From Cycas panzhihuaensis (taxonomy: Eukaryota > Cycadophyta), in NCBI GenBank assembly GCA_023213395.1, contig CM041465.1, positions 109,995,741 to 110,059,740 of the forward strand: 64,000 bases of DNA, written 5' to 3'. The position numbers and the translations under genes were made by a program. Below are positions 55,053 through 64,000 of the stretch, in pieces. Positions within the stretch are counted from its first letter, which is position 1; every line of letters begins with the position of its first letter. Below the pieces are notes generated by a model. That model ran no database searches. It was not told the origin of the DNA and saw nothing but the letters and a program-made list of their open reading frames with translations.

Positions 55053-57586
55053 TACTCGGGACAACTCCTCAAAACGTCCATCAAGGACATTCCTGCGGCA
55101 ATAGTATGAAGCTCGTCCACGATGGAGAAGGGCTCACCCTTCACCGTAGGCTGGGTAAGTACCCTTCAGAAATCGTAACGACCTGGGCTTACAGGAATAG
55201 CCTTGGGAAAGAGAGGTATTTCCGGAGGAAGGTTCTCTGGAAGAGGGTCAGAAGGAGCAGAAGAAGAAGAAGCTCCCGCTACTTCCTTGGCGGCCTGAGA
55301 CCACGTAAGGGCATAGGAAGGAGTTGCTTCAAGCAACTAGATCATCGTCTTCCCCTTATTCCAGGGTCACGAAGGTGATGGGGTACGACAGCTAGGGGAA
55401 TGAGAGGAAGAAGATGAGTTCCGGGTACTCTTCCCTTTGTCGCAGGAAGGACAGGAATCAGGCGATCTTCCTTGGTTCTGGTTATTCTTGGTTTAGGTGT
55501 CGCAATCACATTCCCCATGTTTAGGGAATAGATCCTTGTGAACTGGTTGGTCCAAATTAGGCCTTGAGGCCCGTTTAGAGGAAGAGTCATGTCGAGGGGT
55601 ATCCTTAGGATGCTGGGCCCTACAACGCAAATCATCGTGGAAGCACTCCCCATGAATAGCGCACCACTTCTTCTCAAGCAGAGGATCTGACCTTCTCGCT
55701 TGAGAGGACTGGGTGTTTCCATTCCTGGGGAGAGGAGCTTAAGTTGTTTGTTGGACTTGTTTGTTGGATGTAGGAGATGGAGGAGCCTGAAGCTTGAGTT
55801 CCTTCATCGTACGCTCGAACGAGCGTATGGCTGATATGAGAGGGTCTAAAGTCCTCTCAGTCAGATGAAAGGAAGACTAGGTAGGTTGTGAAAGTTGGTA
55901 TCTTTGGTTGGAGGTGGTGCCCCACGTCGCTGTGAGGGCTTAAGAGGTTTCTTGAGACCGGCTTGGATCTTAATAGCCTCCAACGCCAAACACTTGGTGA
56001 TCGCAGAGTTGCATGTGGTCGCCCCCATTTTAAGGACTTCCACATGCACTTCAGGATGAAGTGCATTGACGAAGAGGTCTCGCTTCAACTCCTTGGGTAA
56101 TGTTGCCTTAGTGGAGTGAAGCAAGTCATGAAATCGCCACACAAAATCATGATTCATTTCATCATGACCTTGTTTGTGCGAAAGGAGCAACTTTATTCCG
56201 CTCTCGAATGGACGGGCTACATCAAAATAGTTGATGAACTCATCCACTAATTGCTGGAATGAATGGATAGAGTGGGCAGGGAGATGGTAAAACCACTTAA
56301 GGGTGTCACCCTGCAAGGATCACGGGAACAATTTCATTAAAATGTGGTCATAAGCCTAGTAATCGATGCATGCCATAGAAAAACTATGCACATGCTCCCT
56401 CGGGTCTTGCGATGAAGTTCCGTCGAATCTAGGAACTTCAGGGGGATGAGGCAGCAGATTGGTTCTTAACACCTCAATGGATAGAGGTGTTGACCTAAAG
56501 TCCATGAAGGGGTGTGCCCTTGCCTGGACCATAGGGTCAGAAAATGATGTAGTGGGTAATGAATAAGGAGTGAATGGGGGTGGCATACCCATCCCTCCTT
56601 AAGGAAACGTCCCCTGCTGGGAAGGGGCTTGGGGGTGGGTGCCTTAGAAGGGTGTCAGGTTCCCTTGCGAAGGCACAACAAATGGAATTGCGCTGGATGA
56701 TGGAAAAGATGGATGCAGAACTAGGTTTTACCCATATGGACCACCCATAGGTGGAGCGACCCCATATGGGTGTAGCGGATATACTCCATAAGCTGGGAGA
56801 TGGCTTCCCCTACCCTGCCCCCAAGGTTGAGAAGTATACCCTGGGGGAACATAGAAGAAAGCACCAACATGTTGGTTTTAAGGGTGTGTGGGAGCGAGTC
56901 CCACATTACTGGTAGCCGAAAGGTTAGTAGGACCGACAGGCCTACTAGGAAAGGTATGTGCCACATTAGGGGATGGCACATTAGTTTGGCTAGGGACGGG
57001 TATGCTAACCTTCAACTGAGGGAAAGACATACCGTGGGAAGATCCCAAAACACTAGGACCTTGGTGAGAAGCGGAAGGCACAACATGTGCCCCCACTACA
57101 GGAATAAGAAAGGAGCGGTACACATGCATAGGCACAAAGGGATTGGTTGTTAAAGGAAGATTAGATGAGGATGAGGCATGCAGGGGAGGAGCGGAAGAAG
57201 AAGAGGCTCCTCCATAAAGAGCACCCTCAAACCATCTAGGACACGGTTGGAAGCATGGCGCGCGATGACACTTGATGAGAGCTTCAACTACGTCAATGGG
57301 AGAGGTTCCTATATACTCGTAAGAGGTAGTTGGGACCTCGAACGAAGTAGATCCCTCGGGATGCTCCTCACAAGAGTCACCGATTGAGTGGTAAGTCTCA
57401 AGATGAACGGATCCTTCTACCGCATGGGTAGAGGGATGGACATTGAGAGAGTGATGTTGGTCACTCGAGTAATAAAGGGGGTCATCACCCTCCTGGGTGG
57501 ACCCCGGAATAGAGGAAGGGAAATCATGGGTTTCTAAATTTGCAGTGTGGTAGGCCCAATCAGTGTGGTAGGCCCAATCCCTCCAT
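55053..57586 (-). pseudogene. gag: gag of block C
   Basis: ATG at 57586 in the family context, but an 18-bp tandem duplication and frameshifts wreck the N-terminal 300 codons. The core is good: 56356-56592 (STPLSIEVLRTNLLPHPPEV) and 55861-56316 (WFYHLPAHSIHSFQQLVDEF, DFVWRFHDLLHSTKATLPKE; 151 codons), the Retrotrans_gag domain. After a frameshift, 55342-55722 carries KKWCAIHGECFHDDLRC, the C-x2-H-x4-H-x4-C zinc-finger-like motif, and a Ser/Pro/Lys-rich tail. It ends SLMDVLRSCPE before the protease. Confidence 0.86.
57543..57578. repeat. 18-bp tandem duplication at the gag start of block C
   Basis: CAGTGTGGTAGGCCCAAT occurs twice in tandem without a mismatch, about 8 bp inside the gag start codon. 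A and B have one copy. Confidence 0.9.
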
Positions 57587-57833
57587 AGTCAAATTAGAAT
57601 CTGACAAAAGAAGAGGGTGATACTTGGGGTCTTTTAACAATAGAGGTAGACCGCGCAAGCAATGAGAAAAGCATCACATGCAAAGTCAACCAACAATGTT
57701 AGCTAAAGAAAGGGTAGTAAAGGCACACGCGTTGGGGGCTGCCTAACAAAGAGATCGAAGTAGGTAAAAAAAGGACCACAAAAAGGTAGCAAAACCAACG
57801 GAAGAGAGCATAAACTAGCTCCCCTACTGGCAG

Positions 57834-57851
57834 TCCCCAATATGGTCGCCA
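57834..57851 (-). other. Primer binding site of block C
   Basis: TGGCGACCATATTGGGGA on the element strand, one base after the 5' LTR. It is probably the best-preserved version of the family site. Confidence 0.78.
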
Positions 57852-57852
57852 G

Positions 57853-60508
57853 TGGATGTGCATCTACGGGATAGCTACCTAACTAAATAGGAATGGTAAG
57901 AGCGGTTGATAATATGATCAAGAAAGGGACTTATAAGTAGGGTAAGTACCATGCAGGGCACCCCGTGCACCAGAGTGCGAGTTCGGGACCTACAATGGAA
58001 TATAGTTACCAAAGGGTGATCCCCCCCACTTCGAATAAGAGGTGAGGAGGCGTAGGGTTATCCTAGGTTGACCTAAGGGAAGGATCCTCCCACCCTTGGA
58101 TGGCCAGAAGGGAAAGGAGAGAGACCTTCAAGGGTTTCCCTAGAGCAATGGAAAACAAGGAAGGATAGGCAAGTAGGCGGCCTATGGACGGGGTCACCTT
58201 GGTTATCCGGCAAAGCGAGGAACCAAGGGAAAGTAAGAAAGATAACCCAAGGAGGTGGATTAAGGTATGCCTAAGCAAACTAACCAAATACACAAATAAT
58301 AAGGAGAGAAGGAAGCTTGCATGGAAAAAGGAGGGAAAAGGTGAGAGGGAAGGTTTTCTAAGACCTTTTCCTACAGCTAAAGAAGATGCAAGCAACAAAG
58401 TAAATAAAGTATGAACCAAAAGCAAGGTTGATTTCCTTTCTGTTTCCAATGAGTTAATTACTACTATGTAAAGGAAATTCAAAAGGAAAATGTGATAGAG
58501 TGAAGTGAAAGCATGTACCTAGAACGGAAGTGTGTTGTAATGGTGACGCTCCCCAGAGGCACTCAAAACTACTCCACAAGGCGCAGCGGTCATGAAGAGT
58601 CGTAGCGGATCAGAATGAGGGGCTCCCTTACCTTCCCTAGAAAAATACTAAAGTACAAAACAAAGGAAAGAAAGGGACCAAGTACTAACAATAAATGAAG
58701 TATGAAAAATGAAAAATACAACATGAATGAATGCGCTTACCGGCAAAGGGACAAATGGAGAAAGGTCCTTTGCACTTTCTAAACACCTGCAAGTAAATAG
58801 CAACCTCCCCCCTTTCCAGAGAAAGGGTACTAACATGCAATGAAAAGATCCTAACAATACATATCTATGCAAAACAAATATAAACTTAAACAAGTATATG
58901 TTAGTATCAACACAATGATGATAATATGTAAAGGAGGATAACCAAAGCAAATGGAAAGTAGCTGGTAAGCCTCGAAGTGGCCCACCTCCCACAAAGAATA
59001 ACCCCAACCTCCCCCAAAAGCCACAAGGCAGTGAGGGTAAGTCTAAGAAAGATGGCTAAAAATAGTAGCAAGAGAGTTGAAAGGAGCCAGAGAGGACCTA
59101 CGGCAAGCCGGGGTGTTATGAAGAGAAAACGGGGCTGTCAGGAAAAGAGTTGGGCAAAGAACAAGTGGCCGGGACTTACGTGAGTTGCCCAAACCTAAGC
59201 ACAAGCCCTCAAACCAGCACTGCAACATGTGACAGTGTTAATTTCAGCAGGTAAGGAAGGCCCAACAAACCCTTATTTGAGCACCAAGGACAGCACGGGG
59301 CAAGAGGGAAGGTTTGGGGGGCTAAGAGCCACTTGAGGAGCATGGAAGGTGGTACAGAATCCACCCAAGCAACGAGGCACCAATGATAGGAGTAAAATAG
59401 TCCAATACAAAAGGAAAAACAACCTTCAAAAACCCAAGCAAGAGGACAAGCAAAATAGGGCATCAATTGAACAAGAAAATAACTCAAATCAATGAATACC
59501 TAAGAAGAGGAGGAGAGGCTCTTACCTTAGTCAAGGGCTGGTAAGGAGGGGCTAAGAAATCAGCCCAAAAACTGTGGTGTAGCAAGTTTGGAACCCTGCT
59601 AGTGGAGTTGGAGGAAGAACACCTGCACTTGGAATGCTTGATGGCTGCCCAGGCAAGAATCCACTGAGATCTCTCCAAAGGTGCCCTCTCCAAGGTGTGT
59701 GAAGGGCTGGGAAGATGTCCTAGCCGCACCAAAAGAGAGTTGGGCACTGGAGGAGAGGCACAGGTCCTGTAGCAGCAGTAGGGCAGCAGAGAATAGCAGA
59801 GCACAGAGTGGTTTCCTTAAGGAGCAATCCAAAAAATAAGTAAAAGTCCTCAAAAATGAGTAAATAATGACTTAAATACCCAACTCAAATCCTAAAGCGA
59901 GTAATTAGGGCACAACTGGCAGTGAGTTAAGTCGCGAAACATGTGGAAGTTTCACAATAAATGCGAAATTACCACGGCGGATTTTAAAAAATAAATTAGA
60001 ACAGTCATCCCGTCACAAACTGGTGGTACCGAATTTGTGGCAAGATTAAGAAAATTACGCCAGATTAGCCTCAGGCGAAACCAGCCCACCGGTAGTCTAG
60101 TCAGGGCAAATGACAAAAATGGCCAATAGAGGGCTGAGACACCTACCCGAGGGTAAACAAGCCAACAAACAAGTCCAAAAGAGCAAAAATAGGATTCAAA
60201 CAATGTGGCAAGTTAACCAAACAATGACGGGTCATCACACAGGCAGAGGTGGCGCAAGTCAAGTGGATCTTGGAGCAAGGAGGGCAGAATGCGGGAAGTG
60301 GAGTGGCCACTAGGGTGTCACACTTGCTGGGAGTGTGCCCCTGCTATAGTCGTCACAGGCTAAATAAGTGTAGATGAAGATAAAGTCATCTACAAGGACA
60401 CAAACATGCAAGCAAACACTCATCAAAGAAAGCATTGATAAGGTGAGAAACATACCTACACTTACCTGAGTCGGTAATTCCGTATCCATTCCCGGAAGTT
60501 GGGAAATA
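57853..60508 (-). repeat. 5' LTR of block C
   Basis: The LTR is 2656 bp, starting TGGATGTGCATC on the plus strand and ending GGGAAATA. It is adjacent to the primer binding site and gag, so it is a true 5' LTR. It shares the GACTCAGGTAAGTGTAGG box (60480 downward) with the other LTRs, but its body differs from 38716-41301. It has only one weak copy of the 20-bp GGTACC motif near 60025. Frames 58063-58482 and 58648-59007 (minus) have no known domain. Confidence 0.82.
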
Positions 60509-60820
60509 GAAGGATATTGAAGATATTGTAAGTGTGACTCTGAACTTAGAACTCCTTCATCAAGTTGTGTAGGTTAGTGGATTCCATTACCCCTTTTTAA
60601 ATCCATACCTTTCATCGTACCTACTATCACTAAGGTAGATGACATTACTAGGTGAAGACACCTTCTTAAGAGTTAGGCAAAGATGGTCCTTTAGGTCTTT
60701 CTGAGCTTCGTATTAGATCCTCCATAAGCCCTAGACCATCTTTTCGGCAGTCTTGCTAAGGATTTGACCTAAGAACACCACCATCTTTCTGGTCATTGTA
60801 TTGGGGATAGACCGCAAGCA
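60509..60820. other. Right flank of block C
   Basis: It begins GAAGG, a 4-of-5 match to CAAGG at 38711-38715 and the candidate target duplication. The rest should continue fragment E, but I recognise no RT or other domain in it. No gene. Confidence 0.4.
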
Positions 60821-60980
60821 ACCATATATGCAATGCTTTGGTTTTTTTGATTTATTTATTATATTATCTCTAGTTTAAGAACTTACATGTTAAATTTTAG
60901 TTTTAATTTGTGTATCTAGTTATAAAATAGTTTAGATCTTGGTGGTAGATTTTGGTTATTGGGACCTAGTTTTCCCAACA
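60821..60980 (+). repeat. Remnant of a copia LTR 3' end
   Basis: The segment aligns with the last 160 bp of the copia F LTR: TTATTATATTATCTCTAGTTT, AAGAACTTACATGT, TGTATCTAGTTATAA, TAGATCTTGGTGGTAG and a terminal CCCAACA followed by AG. No TGGTATCAGAGC primer site follows, so it is a solo or truncated LTR, much older than F. Confidence 0.7.
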
Positions 60981-63900
60981 AGATGCTTATTTAATTAATT
61001 AAACCAATAGTAAATTGAAAATATAAAGAGATTCTATCACTCATGGAGCTTTAAAGAACAATGTGATCTTTGAACCCCATATAAAATATGTTCTAACTCA
61101 CAAGTTTCTTATTTATAAACATGAATGCATAAAACTTTTCTTTTTATAACTAAGAAAAGAGGAAAGTAAAGAGTTAAAGAATGTAGCATAAGTAATTTCG
61201 GGAATCCTCTACTTAAATGATGTATTTTATGCCTAAAAATTATAATCCCCTTTTATCAAAACTAATCTTTCCTAAAATTTCCCTTTAAACTAGTATAAGA
61301 GAGGAAGAAAATGGGAAGAAGAAGCTTAACAACATTCAAAAGAGAAGAGGCAGGACTAAAATCTCTTGGGAAGCTTGGATAACTAGAAAGAATGGGATGA
61401 AATAGATATATTTCAAGGTGAAGAGAAAGATCTCTCTTCACAATAGTTTATTTCCTTGTATTCCTATAAAAGACTAACATTTCAGCCAAAGATTCCCAAG
61501 GAAAAAATATAGGTGAGAAAAGATTTTAGAACTTAGATAAGAGAGAGAGCAATAACTAGTCACAAAGAATCATCAAGAAAGTACTAAAAGCAAAGAAAAA
61601 GTGATGAAAAAGATCTTACCAAAGAGATGAAGCGTAATATAAATATTTGCAATCAATAGAATACCTTAAAAAGCAGTAAAAAGTTGAATTTGACTAGCAT
61701 GAAAGTAGCATTCATAGCTCTAAATCTTTTTTTCTCTTGACTCTTTTCTTTATTATAAAGATACAAGGCTAAAATCTCTTACAATTCTAGTCACACTATC
61801 AAAATCCAAAAGAAAATCATTACTTTTGATTCCTCTAAAGTGTTTCAAGGGGTTCTGGGTACAAATGGGATAGGTTTACACTAAATCTTAGTAGCAGTAT
61901 ACAAAATTAACACCTTTCTAAAAAATTACATGTATGATAGTGAAAAATATGATCGATTATGTTTTATTACCAACTAAAAATGTGATTTCCTTACTAAAAT
62001 ACAATTGATTGCATTTTTAGTGTAACTAAAAGTATGATGAAATATAAAGTAAAAGTTTTATTATTTAATTATATAAATTAAATTTTATGAAGAAATCTTG
62101 AATTAAAATGACTTAATTAATTAAAAAAATGAGTCTATAAGGGGTGAAAACTTAAGCACATATCTAAAAATAATAAATAAGTGATAATCTTAAATATAAA
62201 ATCAAGAGAAAAAGATTGAAACAAGAAAATATTTTAAGAAGAAAAGGCGTGTCTTAATGGTCTTAAAGGTGGGATTATGTAGTTATAGTTTCAGTCATCA
62301 GTAACTAAAACATAATTGTATAATCATAATCATCCAATATAAATAATTTACAAGATATATGATACCACATTTTACTAAAACTAAATATTATCTAATACAA
62401 CACAAAATGACTTCAAATTAATAGATTAAATATAGATTAAACAAGATACTTATTCATGAAATACATGAAGATCAATTAAGGGCCAAGTTTTGGTAAAATA
62501 TTTGTCCCCCTTAGCAACTAAATCTCCTACTTTAAGATAAAAGAAGGATGGTGAGAGGTGATAATAACTCACAATAAAGGTTTTCTCAAAAGGTGAAGGA
62601 TTTGAATGAGGTATGTGGATGATTGAAAACTAGTCTAAAAAACATTACCAAAGTTAAACTAAAATGAATCTTGACTTCACTAAAATGATAAACTAAAGAT
62701 ATTATCAAAATACCTATCAAATGGATAAGGATTAAAAAGTACAATATCATAAGATTGTCCATAGCCAAGATGGGGTTTAGTATCCTTTTTCACTTGAAAC
62801 AACTGCTAATAACATCTATAAACTAGGCAGGGCTTATACTTACTCAATTGAGAATAACACTAAAAATGTCCATAAACTACATGGAGTTTAGTAACTTAAA
62901 TCATCATAGTTTATCTCTCATTAACCAAATATACAAGGAAAGTTCCTTTGCTAGAGCATAGAGGATGGACTGTCATAGTTTTTGGTCTCATTAACATATG
63001 ACTTTTCAAAGCCTAAGTCTACCATAGTTTGAGCTTATTAGTAGGTGATTTTTTGGAGTCTTACATTACAGTTATAGCTTATTAATGGGTAAAAAGGGTT
63101 TAGAGCTAAAAGCATGCCTACGGGAGATCACTATAGATGGGGTACTCTAGACAAATTCTAAGGTTATAACAAAGGTTTAGAGATCTCAAGGAAATATAGA
63201 TCACCCTCAAAGGGATGCCTACACATTAGAACATAGGTTCAAGGACCTCCAAATCATGTGTTATTCTCCTATTTCCCTTAGATACCTCTCTTGATTTGAA
63301 TAAGATAACAAGGTATCTTTGGGCTACCAAATAGCATAAATAGAGCTCTTCTATACTTAGAGGGAGAAAAGAGGAGCCATATCTCTTTTTGGAAAAGGAG
63401 ATAAGCAAAGAAGAAGTAGAGTGATAATGAAATGAGAGGCAATTCTAACAAGCCTACTTAGAATTTAGAAGTTTGTCATCAAAGGGGTAGGTTTTTTAGT
63501 GTTGAGATCACAATAAGGAGGCAATGTTATAACCATCCAAAAGCAACTAAGTCGCAAACTCTTCTTTTATAACAAGAATACTAGGATGGTGAGGGCATGT
63601 AAAGAAAGAAGAGTAGGAGAAAGTTGCAGATATCTTATGGCGACTGAGTTACAAGTTTTTCTTGGGCTTCCAAAAAGAATGAAATATTATTTTGAGTTTA
63701 TGGTTTCTATGTTGTTAGGATATGGTTTGGTCTCTTTTGTGTATTTAGAGTAAAGTTCTAGTCTTGTGCAAGGATGATTGCTGCCAAAGAAATGAAATAT
63801 ATAAAAGACTAAAATAAGTATATAAAACAAATATGCAACTTCCCCTTCTTGGTCCCCTCATTCTCTTTTACCTCTAGATGAGTGCAATGAGGCTAAAATA

Positions 63901-64000
63901 TGGAAGGAGGAAAGGGAAAGGTGTAATTACATGAGTACACCTTCTCTTAGGTAAGAGGGGGATTGACTTCCTTTAGGTAATGAAGGATCTAATAGATATT
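60981..64000. other. AT-rich region without recognisable genes
   Basis: About 3 kb, more AT-rich than the rest. The longest frames are about 60 codons and have no domain. I see no LTR ends, no tRNA and no splice-supported gene. A loosely repeated CATAGTTT...CATTAA motif occurs at 62880-63090. It may be old, unalignable transposon or intergenic DNA. Confidence 0.6.

Larger units (their letters stand above)
38716..60508 (-). mobile_element. Gypsy (Tat-type) block C, minus strand, with nested copia
   Basis: This has the same layout as A and B, reading from 60508 down: LTR, primer binding site, gag, protease, RT, RNase H, integrase, antisense PMD gene, second RNase H, polypurine tract, LTR. Its pol is the best preserved of the three (frames of 207, 183, 142, 153 and 141 codons). 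The two LTRs are clearly different in sequence, although both show family hallmarks at their ends. The flanks CAAGG (38711-38715) and GAAGG (60509-60513) agree at four of five bases. It may be one element, or a recombinant of two. Confidence 0.75.

Noticed and set aside
58063-59007. Leu/Phe/Ser-rich frames of 139 and 119 codons in the LTR of C
   Set aside because: Hydrophobic low-complexity translations of a purine-rich LTR strand; no homologous frame in the other LTRs.
61560-61640. Possible host gene splice site (GGTAAGATC on the minus strand)
   Set aside because: An isolated donor-like string with no open exon beside it.
1-64000. CRISPR arrays, tRNA or rRNA genes, bacterial operons
   Set aside because: No regularly spaced repeats and no recognised tRNA or rRNA sequence; all domains are of plant retrotransposon type.

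Overview
The window is repeat-rich plant nuclear DNA. I see no bacterial gene organisation, no complete host gene and no RNA gene. Nearly all of positions 1 to about 60,500 is a stack of old LTR retrotransposons. Element types point to a land plant with a large, transposon-rich genome: Ty3/gypsy elements of the Tat type with LTRs near 3 kb and an extra RNase H, a Tork-like Ty1/copia element, and plant mobile domain (PMD) genes. The sequence does not let me name a species. Most coding regions are broken by frameshifts and by TAG/TGA/TAA codons where a sister copy has CAG, CGA, CAA or TGG. This is the decay expected of methylated, silenced elements.

Nesting, reconstructed from target-site duplications. 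(1) The host is an old plus-strand gypsy fragment E (37580-38715). (2) A minus-strand LTR D ends at 37579 against E; it is split into 1-1404 and 36324-37579. (3) Plus-strand gypsy A (1405-36323, duplication CTCTC) split D. (4) Minus-strand gypsy B (6051-23464, duplication TGTGG) split the gag gene of A. (5) A minus-strand gypsy block C (38716-60508) lies in E; its two LTRs do not match well. (6) Plus-strand copia F (41599-46911, duplication CCAGC) entered C near its polypurine tract. From 60,509 there is old flank, a copia LTR remnant ending at 60980, then about 3 kb of AT-rich DNA with no recognisable gene.

A, B and C share one architecture, read along each element: LTR, primer binding site, gag, protease, acidic linker, reverse transcriptase, RNase H, integrase, then an extra gene on the opposite strand, then an archaeal-type RNase H, polypurine tract, LTR.

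The opposite-strand gene is the most interesting content. In all three copies it encodes a PMD-like protein with an acidic middle and a charged, helical C-terminus. In all three it carries the same outfit: a TATATAAGG box, a leader with a CA|GTGAGT donor, a 408-485 bp first intron, a long coding exon, a 110-113 bp GT-AG second intron and a last exon ending in DDxPG-like residues. It looks like a captured host gene with its own promoter and introns, running tail-to-tail against pol. Introns antisense to the genomic RNA would survive retrotransposition, which explains why all copies keep them. Copy C (48447-50354) is the best preserved.
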